A stretch of DNA of 64,000 nucleotides from Woeseiaceae bacterium (GTDB lineage: Bacteria > Pseudomonadota > Gammaproteobacteria > Steroidobacterales > Woeseiaceae): positions 160,316-224,315 of the forward strand of contig JANQLK010000002.1 of the NCBI GenBank assembly GCA_028280615.1, read 5' to 3'. This document shows, one piece after another, positions 42,307-51,850 of the stretch (positions are counted from its first letter, which is position 1; each line of letters begins with the position of its first letter). The position numbers and the translations under genes were made by a program. Under the pieces are notes generated by a model, which saw only the letters and a program-made list of their open reading frames with translations, made no database searches and was not told where the DNA came from.

Positions 42307-43272
42307 CTATTCTCCGTTCCGCGGGGCGGCCGCTCTTGCCAGCCGGTCGTTGATCGCCTCACCGAGCCCGGTGCTCGGGATCGGCATGACGGCGATCGTG
42401 GCGGCCACACCTGCGTCGGCCTCCCTCAACATACGATACAGGTTTGCAGCCGCCTCGATCGTATCGCCCGTACGCGAGAGATTCCTGGCGCCGGCCGGTG
42501 CATCCGGACCGAAGCCGAGCAGCACTTCGTCGCCATGCGCTTCGCGCGCATTCAGGCGCATCGCCGCGTTCGGCGCATAGTGCGACGAGAGCTGTCCGGG
42601 CGCGTTGATCTCACCGCCGTAATGCTTGCTCATGGGGCCCGCGATTGCCTCGAGCTTTTCCCTGCTGATTGCTCCCGGCCTCAGGATACTGAGTGGCTGG
42701 TCCGGCAAGGCCGCAACGATCGTCGACTCAATGCCGGCCTCGGATGGGCCGCCGTCGATGACCAGGCAGAGCTCGTCGCCGAATGCCTGCGCGACGTCCT
42801 CGGCGCGGGTCGGGCTCAGGCGTCCCGAGGGGTTGGCCGATGGCGCGGCCAGCGGGCCGCCGTGGGCTTGCAAGAGAGCCTGGGCAACCGGATGCGCCGG
42901 CACGCGTAGGCCGATCGTGTCGAGACCGGCCCTGGCGAGTTCGGAGCTGCTGCCGTTCGGATTGACGGGGACGACCAGCGTCAGCGGCCCCGGCCAAAAG
43001 GCGGTACCCAGCTTGATCGCGCGCTCGTCGAGGACGCCCTCCTCCGCCGCCATGGCCATCGACGCCACGTGGGCGATCAGCGGATTGAAAGACGGTCGTC
43101 CCTTGGCTGCGAACACGCGCGCAACGGCATCGGAACTGGCCGCGTCCGCGGCAAGCCCGTAGACGGTTTCGGTTGGCATACCGACCAAACCGCCGGCGGC
43201 GAGCGCATCCGCGGCCCGGGCAACGGCCGGGTCGCCTTTCAGAATCGGTGGTGCCTTGCTCATCGCCACCAT
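42307..43272 (-). CDS. L-threonylcarbamoyladenylate synthase (Sua5/TsaC type)
   Basis: A 321-residue enzyme of the YrdC/Sua5 family that makes threonylcarbamoyl-AMP for the tRNA t6A37 modification. The YrdC domain (about 13-205) includes the opening MPTETVYGLAADA, AAKGRPSFNPLI and the SANPSGRLSPT loop. A C-terminal Sua5 domain (about 215-318) follows an HYAP linker (SSHYAPNA), so this is the longer Sua5 type and not the short TsaC type. An ATG three codons later is an equally good start. Confidence 0.92.
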   Translation of the reverse strand: MVAMSKAPPILKGDPAVARAADALAAGGLVGMPTETVYGLAADAASSDAVARVFAAKGRPSFNPLIAHVASMAMAAEEGVLDERAIKLGTAFWPGPLTLVVPVNPNGSSSELARAGLDTIGLRVPAHPVAQALLQAHGGPLAAPSANPSGRLSPTRAEDVAQAFGDELCLVIDGGPSEAGIESTIVAALPDQPLSILRPGAISREKLEAIAGPMSKHYGGEINAPGQLSSHYAPNAAMRLNAREAHGDEVLLGFGPDAPAGARNLSRTGDTIEAAANLYRMLREADAGVAATIAVMPIPSTGLGEAINDRLARAAAPRNGE

Positions 43273-43426
43273 CTTCGCGCAAGTCGAGGTGCAATCTCAA
43301 AGCGTACACACCGCCGGGCTGCAGCAGGCACACTTCCCGGCGCGCCATGCTGACAGGGCGGCGCTCGACCTTGCGCCGACAGAGGTCTATGTTCAGGGCT
43401 GCCGCCGCCGCTACGAAGGACCGCCC

Positions 43427-43975
43427 ATGAAACGCTCAGCCCTGTTCGTCACGCTCGTCGGATTCTTGGGCCAGCTGGCGCAAGCCCAGGATCTTTCGCC
43501 ACTCGAGCCGCTGGTCGGCAAGCTCATCGACGGCGGCGAATGGCGAACGCCCAATCCCGACAGGGCGGACGAGAATCAGCCCGACAGCTTCGCGCTTCGC
43601 TACGAATGGGGCCCGCACCGGCGGCACATGGTCGGCGAGCTCGTGGGCATCTTCGCGGAACGCGGCGGCGAGCGCGAGGTCCGCTACTGGACGCTGTACA
43701 TGTTCTACAATCCGGCGAGCCGCGAGGCCCGCGCAATGCAAGTCGGCTGGAACGGCGCGATCGCCGACGGCGTGGCCTTTGTCGATGCCGACGGCAGGGT
43801 CGTCATAGAGCAGACCCTCCAGGCACCCGACGGCTCGACGTCGGAGATTCGTCACGTCGAAACCTTCGACGCATCCGGGGAGTCTTACCGCGCCGAAGTC
43901 TTCGGCAGGGACGCCGACGGCGAGTGGCAGCCGATGCGCGAATGGCTCTGGACCCGGCATCGAACGGATCGCTGA
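43427..43975 (+). CDS. Secreted protein of unknown function
   Basis: A 182-residue protein with a signal peptide (LFVTLVGFLGQLAQA, cleaved before QDL) and a mature part rich in Trp, Arg and beta-strand segments (WTLYMFYNPASREARAMQVGWNG). It recalls the lipocalin-like DUF1579 group but is not assigned with confidence. GAAGGA precedes the ATG. It converges with the MgtE gene. Confidence 0.65.
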   Translation: MKRSALFVTLVGFLGQLAQAQDLSPLEPLVGKLIDGGEWRTPNPDRADENQPDSFALRYEWGPHRRHMVGELVGIFAERGGEREVRYWTLYMFYNPASREARAMQVGWNGAIADGVAFVDADGRVVIEQTLQAPDGSTSEIRHVETFDASGESYRAEVFGRDADGEWQPMREWLWTRHRTDR

Positions 43976-43987
43976 GCCCGCGATCGT

Positions 43988-45295
43988 CTACAGAAAGCGC
44001 ATGAACAGCGTCGCTATACCCAGGAACGAGAAGAAGCCGGCGATGTCGGTAACGGTCGTCAGCAGGATCGACGACGACGTCGCAGGGTCCTGGCCGAGTC
44101 GCGTCAGCGCGATCGGGATAAGCGCACCGGCGAAACCGGCCGCGACCATTGCGAGGATCATCGACGAGGCGATTACGGCAACCAGCGGCAGCGAGCTGCT
44201 CCAGAGGTAGACGCCGAGGCCACAGGTCAGCGCGATACCGACGCCGTTCATGAAGCCCGCGAAGACCTCCTTGCGCATAACCCTGAACCATTGCCGCACC
44301 GTGATCTCGCGCAATGCAAGCCCGCGCATCGTCACGGCCTGCGCCTGCGCACCCGCGTTGCCGGATTGACCGGCGACGACGGGCAGGAGCACGGCCAACG
44401 CGGTCACCTGCGCGATCGTCGACTCGAACAGACCCACGACCGCGGCGGCCAGGAACGCGGTCAACAGATTGATCTGCAGCCACGGCATGCGCTTTTTGAC
44501 GGTGAAGAACGGGCTCGACAGCGCGCGTTCGTCGCGGCTCGCGCCGACCATCGCCTGGATGTCCAGCGAGAACTGCTGTTGGACGGTCTTGGCGAGGCTG
44601 TCGTGGGTCACGGCGCCCAGGAACACGCCTTCAAGGTCGATGATCGGGATATCGAGGACTCTGTGAGTCTCGAACGCCGTGGACACTTCATCAACGGGGT
44701 CGACCGGCCTGAGCGCGACCGACAGTGGCTCCTCGAGCACTTCGAGACGGGTGTCCGGCGAGGCCAGCGCGAGCGCCTGCAGCGTCACTTTGCCGACCAG
44801 GACGTGATTCTCGTCGACGAGGAACAGGCTGCGAGCCGTCTTCATGCGGGCGCTGCGCAGCTGATCGAGCACCTGGCCGGCGGTAGCCTGCCGCAGGTAG
44901 GTCGGCACCCGTGTATCCATGAGCCGACCGGCCGTACCCAACGGATACGACATGATTTCGTCGAGTTCCGCGCAAAGCGTGTCCGGCAGTGCCTCGAACA
45001 TCGGCCCGCGCTCATCCGGATCCAGCTGACCCAGGACACGCGCCGCGCGTGCCGGTCTCAGGCGCTCGAGTATGCCCGCCGCGAGCGGCGTCGGCAGCGC
45101 CATCGCAATCCGGGCTGCCCGCTCGGGGACGATTTGCTCGAACACGGGCGCGAGACTGTCGGCCGGCATCCGCACGAGTTCACTGGCCGCCTCGTCTACG
45201 TCCGCCGCTTCGAGTTCGCGGGCGGCGTCCAGCGGATAGCGAGTGATGAACTGCAGGTTCAGGGTATCGAGAACCGTCCGGGGATCAGCGGCCAT
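43988..45295 (-). CDS. mgtE: Magnesium transporter MgtE
   Basis: A 435-residue MgtE channel. The N-terminal superhelical domain (about 20-120), two CBS domains (about 125-245) and the five-TM pore domain (about 270-435) are all present. The pore segment includes AVLLPVVAGQSGNAGAQAQAV, the selectivity-filter helix, and an Asp-rich end (TSSSILLTTVTDIAGFFSFL). It passes Mg2+ and is gated by cytosolic Mg2+. The start has an AGGAGG site. It overlaps the upstream MgtE-N-like gene by 11 bp. Confidence 0.93.
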   Translation of the reverse strand: MAADPRTVLDTLNLQFITRYPLDAARELEAADVDEAASELVRMPADSLAPVFEQIVPERAARIAMALPTPLAAGILERLRPARAARVLGQLDPDERGPMFEALPDTLCAELDEIMSYPLGTAGRLMDTRVPTYLRQATAGQVLDQLRSARMKTARSLFLVDENHVLVGKVTLQALALASPDTRLEVLEEPLSVALRPVDPVDEVSTAFETHRVLDIPIIDLEGVFLGAVTHDSLAKTVQQQFSLDIQAMVGASRDERALSSPFFTVKKRMPWLQINLLTAFLAAAVVGLFESTIAQVTALAVLLPVVAGQSGNAGAQAQAVTMRGLALREITVRQWFRVMRKEVFAGFMNGVGIALTCGLGVYLWSSSLPLVAVIASSMILAMVAAGFAGALIPIALTRLGQDPATSSSILLTTVTDIAGFFSFLGIATLFMRFL

Positions 45296-46127
45296 GGTGC
45301 GCGCCTCCTGCGTTTCCGGCTCGTGCCGATTCGTCCAGCGAATCAAACAGGTCGCGTGCAACCTGACCGACGGCTTCGATCAGGTCGACGACAAGCGAAG
45401 GCTGGCTGTCATCGGGCGGCGGCGCGTCCTGCCCGGCCTGCGCTCTGCGCCGGCTGATCGCTCCGAGCAACTCGCGACGCCGGGAGACCACGGGCAGCAC
45501 GTTAACGTCTCGCCAGGCATCGAGCGCCGCGACGAAGTCGAGCTTCAGGTGCGGCGACACCGCGAGCCAGTCCTTATCGGCGAGCGTCGCGAGATCTACC
45601 CCTTCGTCGTTCTGCAGCAGTGCCAGTGGCGGAACGACACCGACAAGTACGGCCTCGGCGTCAACCACGAAAACGGGCTCCGGCCGCTCGTCGTGACGCG
45701 CCTGTTTGAGCCGCCGTGCGTCGCCGACGTTATCCGTAGCCGCCATCGAATCGACGGTCGTCGTCATGTGCGCCCCTACCGTGTCCGGCGCAAACCTGAG
45801 CGACGCCTCGAAATCCCGGCGCCGGCGGCCCGAGAGGCCCCCGAGGAGCGGCGCGCGCTCATCCTGTCGAAGCTGCCTGAGTATCGCCGCCGCGGCCACG
45901 TACGGTATGCGATCGAGCACGTCCAGCGCCTGCGCGGAAGGTAGCGTCACGGCGATCATCGCGGCGATACGTGGGTTCATTGCCGACATCACCGCCACGG
46001 CCTCCTCGGCCGGCAACGAGCCGACGCAGGCAGAGGCCTCGTCGCGTGCCAATGCCGCGATCGCGCTCGCGGCAGCCTGCGGCCGGCGGCGAATGAAACC
46101 GGCGGTCAGCGAGCGTGATTCAATCAT
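45285..46127 (-). CDS. MgtE N-terminal/CBS-type soluble protein without pore
   Basis: A 280-residue soluble protein. Residues about 15-115 resemble the MgtE intracellular N domain (ARDEASACVGSLPAEEAVAVM, DRIPYVAAAAILRQL), and about 120-240 a degenerate CBS pair (PVFVVDAEAVLVGVVPPLALL, NVLPVVSRRRELLGAIS). No TM pore domain follows. It probably binds or regulates the MgtE channel or the MscS channel; this is inferred from the operon. Confidence 0.8.
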   Translation of the reverse strand: MIESRSLTAGFIRRRPQAAASAIAALARDEASACVGSLPAEEAVAVMSAMNPRIAAMIAVTLPSAQALDVLDRIPYVAAAAILRQLRQDERAPLLGGLSGRRRRDFEASLRFAPDTVGAHMTTTVDSMAATDNVGDARRLKQARHDERPEPVFVVDAEAVLVGVVPPLALLQNDEGVDLATLADKDWLAVSPHLKLDFVAALDAWRDVNVLPVVSRRRELLGAISRRRAQAGQDAPPPDDSQPSLVVDLIEAVGQVARDLFDSLDESARAGNAGGAHHGR

Positions 46128-46959
46128 CGTCGCGCTCCGCGGCCTCGGCCGCCGACAGGACGTGCGTCACCCGGTCACCGAGCAGATGGCCCGGCACGAG
46201 TGCCCTGCCTTCGTCGGTCTCGAGTGTGACGCCGCTCCGCGTGACCTCGAGCACCTCTCCGCTGATATCGTCGATCCGGATACGCTGGCCTGGCACGACC
46301 TGGTCACGGACGCTGCGCATGCCCATGAGGTTGCTCGTGTACCGCCGAGCACCTAGCGCGACGCTGGCACCGAGCGTTGCGGCGACCGCGCCCACGGCGA
46401 CGACGGTCACGCCGACGAGGACGGCGACGTCGACGCCGACCTGATCGAGCGCCATGACGATGGCCACGGCCATGACGCCCGCTTGTGTCCAGCGCGCGGC
46501 CGAGCCTCGCCGGCCGCCCGTGAGCCGCGCGGCCTGTTCGCGCGCGTACAGGCTCAGGAGATAGCCCGCGAGCAGAATTGCGGACGCGACGAGTACCTTC
46601 GGCAAATGAACGGCCGCACGGTCAAGCCAGGACGCCACGACATTGAGTCCCGCCGACTGTGCGGCCACGGTCAGCGCGAGCAGCAGGACGCTCCAGAATG
46701 CGATCGCGCCGACGACGGCGGACAGTCGCGGCGTTACCCGTATCCCCGAGAATCGGCCGCTCGGGAATACGCGCGCAAGTAGTCTGTTCAGGCCGTCGGC
46801 AAAGCCGCGGGTTGCGCGGCGAACCAATCGCGCCAGGATCCAGCCCAGCACGACGATGGCGAGTGCCCACAGTATCCCTGGCAGTGCGTCGATGAGGCCG
46901 TCGAACTGTGTACGGAGCACGTCGAAATGCGCGACTGCTCGATCACCTTGTACGTCCAA
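46120..46959 (-). CDS. Small mechanosensitive ion channel (MscS family)
   Basis: A 279-residue MscS-type channel. Three to five TM helices are followed by the pore helix (VAVLVGVTVVAVGAVAATLGAS) and the beta domain (VRDQVVPGQRIRIDDISGEV). The family Gly/Ala-rich TM3 is clear. The TTG start is preferred because AAGGAG lies 9 bp upstream. First gene of the operon with the two MgtE-related genes; its stop overlaps the next start by 8 bp. Confidence 0.88.
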   Translation of the reverse strand: MDVQGDRAVAHFDVLRTQFDGLIDALPGILWALAIVVLGWILARLVRRATRGFADGLNRLLARVFPSGRFSGIRVTPRLSAVVGAIAFWSVLLLALTVAAQSAGLNVVASWLDRAAVHLPKVLVASAILLAGYLLSLYAREQAARLTGGRRGSAARWTQAGVMAVAIVMALDQVGVDVAVLVGVTVVAVGAVAATLGASVALGARRYTSNLMGMRSVRDQVVPGQRIRIDDISGEVLEVTRSGVTLETDEGRALVPGHLLGDRVTHVLSAAEAAERDDD

Positions 46960-47014
46960 CGTGGCTATCTCCTTCGTCGCTGATCGCCGCTCGATCGCGC
47001 ACACGACCGCGGCA

Positions 47015-47644
47015 TCAGCGCTCGGTACTCTCGCGCGCACCCAGCATGAGGGCGGCGCAAATCAGGCCGAGACCGGCCGCGCGGTCGATCCAGACCGAAC
47101 GCGATTGGGTCCACCGCTGCCCAAGCCATGCCGCGGCCTTTGCGTAACTCGCGAGGAACACGCCATCTACGACGATGTAGGTGGCCCCGAGGACGACGAT
47201 CTGCGGTGTCAGCGGGCTTTCCGGATCGATGAACTGCGGGAACAGGGCCGCGAAGAAGACGACGGCTTTGGGGTTCGCCGCGGATGTCACGAATCCACGC
47301 AGCCAAAGACGCCGAAGCGAGGCGCCGGGCGCGGCCGAAGCTGCGCCATCGCGGCGCAGGCTGTCGAGTAGCTGACGTATACCCAACCACACCAGGTAGG
47401 CAACGCCGGCCCACTTGATGACCGCAAAGCCATAGCGCGATGCCGTCACGAGCGCTGCGAGGCCGGCGCCAGCCGCGGCGATTTGCAGCGCATTTGCAGT
47501 CAGGTCGCCGGCCGCGGTTGCGAGCGAGCGTTCGAAGCCGTTTGCAAGGCTCGTCGACAGCATCAACAGGTGGCTCGGCCCCGGCGTGCTCATGAAGAGC
47601 AGCACGGCTCCGAGGTATAGCAACCAGGTCTCAGTGGATATCAA
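47015..47644 (-). CDS. LysE/RhtB family amino acid exporter
   Basis: A 209-residue exporter with six TM helices. TPGPSHLLMLSTSLANG is the LysE-family signature after TM1, and RGFVTSAANPKAVVFFAALFPQF is the conserved TM4-5 motif. It exports amino acids or derivatives. The TTG start is chosen because the longer frame would run through a MITE end; AAAGGA lies 11 bp before it. Some doubt remains about the exact start. Confidence 0.85.
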   Translation of the reverse strand: MISTETWLLYLGAVLLFMSTPGPSHLLMLSTSLANGFERSLATAAGDLTANALQIAAAGAGLAALVTASRYGFAVIKWAGVAYLVWLGIRQLLDSLRRDGAASAAPGASLRRLWLRGFVTSAANPKAVVFFAALFPQFIDPESPLTPQIVVLGATYIVVDGVFLASYAKAAAWLGQRWTQSRSVWIDRAAGLGLICAALMLGARESTER

Positions 47645-48047
47645 TGCTCTCGCCGTCCTTTCGCGTCTTGCCGGCGCGACCCGAAGTCTTCCGGCATTAG
47701 AAGCGGTCTCAACAATAATCATGATCGCGCCGGCAGCCATTTTTTCGCAAGTCCAGGCGCAGCGAGCGCCGTGTGGTTACACCACATAAGCGAGCTGCAA
47801 CGCAGGATTGCGGAAAAATGGCCACCGTCCCGAAGGGTTGCGGCCCGAGTGGCTGCGATGCGGCGTTGCTCGTCGCTCATTTGGAATGACCAAACCGCGC
47901 TCCTCGCGCCTTGCCTCGCAGCCACTCGGACCGCAACGCGACCATGATTATTGTTGAGACCGCTTCTAGTCTACCCCAGGCATCGGGCAAGATTGAGCGC
48001 ATGCGCTAAGATGCTGGAACCTGTCTCAAACCAGATCGTACCCGCGC
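47645..48047. other. LysE-flavoprotein divergent region holding a MITE
   Basis: The gap of about 400 bp contains no supported gene; most of it is the inverted-repeat element at 47698-47968. The remaining 53 bp next to LysE and 79 bp next to the flavoprotein gene must hold any original promoters; no clear sigma-70 boxes were found in them. Confidence 0.5.
47698..47968. mobile_element. MITE with 24-bp terminal inverted repeats and TA duplication
   Basis: The ends 47700-47723 and 47943-47966 are perfect 24-bp inverted repeats beginning GAAGCGGTCTC. Each is flanked by TA, the target duplication used by IS630/Tc1-mariner transposases. The 219-bp interior has nested near-perfect inverted repeats (47736-47750 with 47808-47822; 47845-47858 with 47916-47929; TGTGGT/ACCACA at 47772-47786), so the element can fold into a multi-stem structure. 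It encodes no transposase; the 68-codon frame inside is a by-product. Confidence 0.75.
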
Positions 48048-49889
48048 ATGAAGAAAGACATCACTCGCAGAGACTTTCTGAACGGCACGAGAGTGGCCAT
48101 CGGTGCTTCGCTGGTTTCTCCATGGGCCGAGGCTTTCGGGCGCGACGCCGGACGGTTTGCGCTCGGCCCGGACTATTACCCGCCCGCGAAGACCGGGCTG
48201 CGCGGCAGCCACAGCGGTGCCTGGGAGACGATGCATGCGCGCGTCGCGGGCTCGACGTGGCCTGTTGCAGAGCCAGAGGACGAGGTCGACCTCGTGATCG
48301 TCGGAGCCGGCATCAGCGGACTGTCCGCCGCATGGTTCTACCGCCGCCTGCATCCGGGCGCGCGCGTGCTCGTGCTCGACAATCACGACGATTTCGGCGG
48401 TCACGCGAAGCGTAACGAGTTCAGGGTCGGGGACGAGACGCGCATTGCCTACGGCGGCACCGAGGCGATCGACACGCCGTCGTCATACTCGGGCGTCGCG
48501 CGCGAGCTGCTCGAAGCCATCTCGATCGACGTTCAGCGCTTCTACGACTACTACGATCAGGACCTGTACGACGACCTGGGTCTCGAGTACGCGATTGCCT
48601 ACGACAGCGCCACCTACGGCAAGCGCACGCTCGTCCGTGGCTATGGCGCCCGCCCCTGGAAGGACTTCGCCGCAGACACACCGATGACCGACAAGGCGAA
48701 GGCCGATCTCGTGCGCGCCTTCGAGGAGCCGACCGACTACCTTCCGGGCGAATCCCGGGACGAGAAGATCGCGCTGCTCTCCCGGATCAGCTATCGCAGC
48801 TACCTCGAGGACTACGTCAAGGTCGACCGCCAGGTGCTCGAAATGTATCAGCGCTGGGGCATGAGCTATTGGTGCGTCGGTATGGACGAGGTGCCGGCCA
48901 TCTACATACTCGAATACACCGACGGCGGAGGCCTGCCGGGGCTTCAACATACCGTCGAACGCGAAGGCGGGCGCGGCGACGAGCCGTACATTTTCCACTT
49001 TCCGGACGGCAACGCGTCGGTCGCGCGACTGCTCGTCAGGGCGCTGATTCCGGAGGCGCTGCCCGGTGAGACAATGGAAGACAGCGTTACGGCGCGCGTC
49101 AACTACGCGGCGCTCGACGGTCACGGCGGCCCGGTTCGAATTCGCCTGAACAGCACGGTCGTCAACGCGGCCCACACGGCCGACGAGCAGTCGGTCGACG
49201 TCACCTACGTCCACGACGGCAGGCCGCACACGGTCCGCGCCCGGCACTGCATCATGGCCTGCTACAACAGCGCGATTCCGTACCTGTGCCCCGAATTGCC
49301 GGCCGCGCAGCGCGAGGGTCTCGCCTACAACGTCAAGGTGCCGATCACCTACACGAAGGTCATGGTTCCGCATTGGCGCTGGTTCGCCGAACTCTCCATG
49401 CGATATGTGTTTTTCACCAACGATTTCTTCAAGCAGGTCGAACTCGACTACCCGGTGTCGATCGGCGACTACAAATTCGGTGCGTCACCCGACCAGCCGA
49501 TGGCATTGCACATGTGCTACGTACCCTACTTCGACGACATTCAGGGCCCGGAGCAGTGGCGGGAAGGACGGCGCCGCCTGCTCGAGACGCCGTTCTCGAC
49601 GTTCGAGCACCACGTGCGCGACCAGCTCGACCAGGCATTGGCGGGCGCGGGCTTCGACGCCGAACGGGACATCGCGGGGATCACGGTCAATCGCTGGGCG
49701 CACGGCTATTCATACAGCCCCGCGCTACTCTGGGAACCCGAGTATGCGAGCGACGCGGAAAAGCCCTGGATCATCGGCCGGCAGCCGCTCGGGCGAATAT
49801 CGATTGCCAACTCGGACGCCGGCGCCTCGGCCGACACGAACACGGCGATCAACGAGGCGCACCGCGCAGTGGGCGAGCTGCCGGGATAG
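48048..49889 (+). CDS. Tat-exported flavin amine oxidase (spermidine dehydrogenase-like)
   Basis: A 613-residue FAD-dependent oxidoreductase with a twin-arginine leader (ITRRDFLNG). The Rossmann FAD motif DLVIVGAGISGLSAAW is at about 81-96, then an acidic strand end (VLVLDNHDDFGGH). The C-terminal end includes ITVNRWAHGYSYSP and IANSDAGAS, typical of this flavoprotein class. The layout resembles Pseudomonas spermidine dehydrogenase; related families act on other amines, so the substrate is open. It would work folded in the periplasm. Confidence 0.83.
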   Translation: MKKDITRRDFLNGTRVAIGASLVSPWAEAFGRDAGRFALGPDYYPPAKTGLRGSHSGAWETMHARVAGSTWPVAEPEDEVDLVIVGAGISGLSAAWFYRRLHPGARVLVLDNHDDFGGHAKRNEFRVGDETRIAYGGTEAIDTPSSYSGVARELLEAISIDVQRFYDYYDQDLYDDLGLEYAIAYDSATYGKRTLVRGYGARPWKDFAADTPMTDKAKADLVRAFEEPTDYLPGESRDEKIALLSRISYRSYLEDYVKVDRQVLEMYQRWGMSYWCVGMDEVPAIYILEYTDGGGLPGLQHTVEREGGRGDEPYIFHFPDGNASVARLLVRALIPEALPGETMEDSVTARVNYAALDGHGGPVRIRLNSTVVNAAHTADEQSVDVTYVHDGRPHTVRARHCIMACYNSAIPYLCPELPAAQREGLAYNVKVPITYTKVMVPHWRWFAELSMRYVFFTNDFFKQVELDYPVSIGDYKFGASPDQPMALHMCYVPYFDDIQGPEQWREGRRRLLETPFSTFEHHVRDQLDQALAGAGFDAERDIAGITVNRWAHGYSYSPALLWEPEYASDAEKPWIIGRQPLGRISIANSDAGASADTNTAINEAHRAVGELPG

Positions 49890-49893
49890 GGCG

Positions 49894-50571
49894 CTAACGC
49901 TGCACGATCGCCGCGTTCTCGGCGGCCGCGGTCTCGGGGTTGGTGTCGACCGAGTCCTGCACGCCTTTCGGCACCTCGAGCCCGCGCCGGACGGCGGGCC
50001 GCGCCGATACGGCGTCGAACCACCGCGCCAGGTTGTCGAGGCCGTCGAGGCCGACTCCGGCCCAGCCGTGACGGCGAACCCAGGGGTAGGTCGCGATATC
50101 CGCGATCGAATAGTCTCCGGCCAGGTACTCGGCCTCTGCAAGCCGGCCGTCGAGCACCTCGTACAGGCGGCGCGTTTCGTTCTGATAGCGGGAGATGACC
50201 GCGGGCAGCTTGTCGTCGAAATAGCGATAGAAGACGTGCGCCTGCCCCTGCATGGGGCCCAGGCCGCCCACCTGGAACATGAGCCACTGCAGCACGCGCG
50301 AACGACCCGCGCGATCCGCCGGCAGCAGCCGGCCCGCGAGCTCGGCGAGGTAGACGAGAATCGCGCCGGACTCGAACACGGCGAAGTCGCCGTTGTCCCG
50401 ATCGACTATCGCCGGGATCTTGCCGTTCGGGTTAATCGCGAGGTGTTCGGCCGTCTTCTGTGCGCCGGTCCGGATGTCGACCGCGTGCGCACGGTACTCG
50501 AACTCGAGCTCCTCGAGCGCAATCGACGCCTTGTAGCCGTTTGGCGTGGTCCATGTATAGAGATCGATCAC
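49894..50571 (-). CDS. Glutathione S-transferase (YfcG/YghU-like)
   Basis: A 225-residue GST. The N-terminal thioredoxin fold begins [22 protein letters not shown] is the glutathione-activating motif of the Nu class (YfcG, YghU). [11 protein letters not shown] (cis-Pro) and [12 protein letters not shown] follow, then the all-helical C domain. Nu-class GSTs often reduce disulfides and bind two glutathiones. It overlaps the end of the phosphatase gene by 4 bp. Confidence 0.92.
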   Translation of the reverse strand: MIDLYTWTTPNGYKASIALEELEFEYRAHAVDIRTGAQKTAEHLAINPNGKIPAIVDRDNGDFAVFESGAILVYLAELAGRLLPADRAGRSRVLQWLMFQVGGLGPMQGQAHVFYRYFDDKLPAVISRYQNETRRLYEVLDGRLAEAEYLAGDYSIADIATYPWVRRHGWAGVGLDGLDNLARWFDAVSARPAVRRGLEVPKGVQDSVDTNPETAAAENAAIVQR

Positions 50572-51080
50572 CGCGTCGCGGACGACTCGAGCAGCCCGTC
50601 GATGAACGCCTTCCAGGTTCCGCTGGGCTCCCAGACCTCATTCATCGCCCTGCGCGCCACGGCCTCGGGCACGCCGTCCTCGAGTACGCGGTACAGGTAG
50701 GTCATGGCGGAGGCGCGATAGTTTGCCTGGCACTGCACGAGCACGTTGTCACCGCCGTGCTCGCGCATGGCCGCGCGAAACAGCTCGAAATCCGATTGCT
50801 TGGGCGATGACCACGCGACCGGCACGTTGATCCACTGGATGCCCTGCGCCGCAAGCCGTTCGCGCTGGCCGTCAGGCGGCTCGTCGCGCAGGTCGATGAC
50901 CACCTTGACGCCGTCGGACCTGAGCGTTTCGAGTCCGCCGTCGGTCAGGTGGCCGCCCGTGGCCAGCCGGTCGTCGATTCGAACGAAGTTCATGGCCGGG
51001 CCCTCGTGCTGGGCGCTCGAGGCGATCGGCAGGAGCGCGGTACCCAAGACCATGAACAGGGTCAGCAGGCGCGGTCGCAT
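50568..51080 (-). CDS. Secreted tyrosine phosphatase-like protein (CX4R type)
   Basis: A 170-residue protein with a signal peptide (cleaved near SSAQHEG). It has the [16 protein letters not shown] strand-loop and the loop [10 protein letters not shown] with Cys117 and Arg122. The Cys-x4-Arg spacing is that of the DUF442/BLH phosphatase-like group and not of classical CX5R enzymes. It is exported, which is unusual for bacterial phosphatases. AAGGAG lies before the ATG. Coupled to the GST by a 4-bp overlap. Confidence 0.8.
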   Translation of the reverse strand: MRPRLLTLFMVLGTALLPIASSAQHEGPAMNFVRIDDRLATGGHLTDGGLETLRSDGVKVVIDLRDEPPDGQRERLAAQGIQWINVPVAWSSPKQSDFELFRAAMREHGGDNVLVQCQANYRASAMTYLYRVLEDGVPEAVARRAMNEVWEPSGTWKAFIDGLLESSATR

Positions 51081-51120
51081 GACGTTTCTCCTTAGCGATG
51101 CAACGGTGGGCCGCCGCCGG

Positions 51121-51609
51121 TCAGGGCCTCGGAATCCGGACCGACGAGGCGACGATTTCATAGGCGGGACCGCGGGCAACCGGCGCGCCAAGGTCACTCG
51201 AGAGATGCTCGGCCTCGGCCGCCGAACGATCGACCGCGACGAGTTCCCCTTCGAGCGTCACGGTCCGGCCACTGATGTCCGTGGGTACGAAAAATCCATA
51301 GTCGATGAACGACACGCGAAGCGTCGTGTCGCCGTCTTTGGCGATCAGGAAGCAGCCTTTCTTCTGGCAGACCTGCGAAACGCGCGCCTCGATTCGGACC
51401 GGCCTGCCCAGCCAGGCGGCCGGTGCCGCCACGAGGTCCCGCATTCGTTTGAGAGGCAGGGATTCATCCATGAGCGCGCCGAAGATTTCGGCGTCGGGCT
51501 CCTTCGCCACGGGTTCCGACAGGCGTATGACCGTCGATTCGGCATTCCCCGCGACGGGACCCGCCAGCAATACGAGCAGGATGCCCATCGCTGCGATCCA
51601 GCTGCTCAT
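51121..51609 (-). CDS. DUF4920 exported OB-fold-like protein
   Basis: A 162-residue protein with a signal peptide (AAMGILLVLLAGPVAG, cleaved near NAES). The core VSQVCQKKGCFLIAKDG, then LRVSFIDYGFFVPTDISG, is the DUF4920 pattern, with a CxxxxC that may bind metal or form a disulfide. Function unknown. It lies 40 bp upstream of the phosphatase gene on the same strand and is divergent from the molybdenum hydroxylase genes. Confidence 0.85.
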   Translation of the reverse strand: MSSWIAAMGILLVLLAGPVAGNAESTVIRLSEPVAKEPDAEIFGALMDESLPLKRMRDLVAAPAAWLGRPVRIEARVSQVCQKKGCFLIAKDGDTTLRVSFIDYGFFVPTDISGRTVTLEGELVAVDRSAAEAEHLSSDLGAPVARGPAYEIVASSVRIPRP

Positions 51610-51850
51610 GACGTTACCTCGGCCTGTTTCGGGTACTACGCGGCGCGCCGGCAGTACAACTGTTCACACGGTCAGAACGGTGTCGGGAAACTGACGCCCG
51701 TGTTCGCCGCGCAACGGTGCCGGACAACACGAAAGCCCCCTATGGCCATCAACCGCTTGGTCGCGGCAATCCACCGTTTCGCCGACTTCGACGGACACTA
51801 TGGCCCAACTCGCCTACGATCGGCAAGGTCCTTGAAACCCGGTATTCGAC

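Noticed and set aside
47719..47925. 68-codon frame inside the MITE
   Set aside because: It spans inverted repeats of the element, has no domain and no ribosome-binding site; it is a by-product of the element's sequence.
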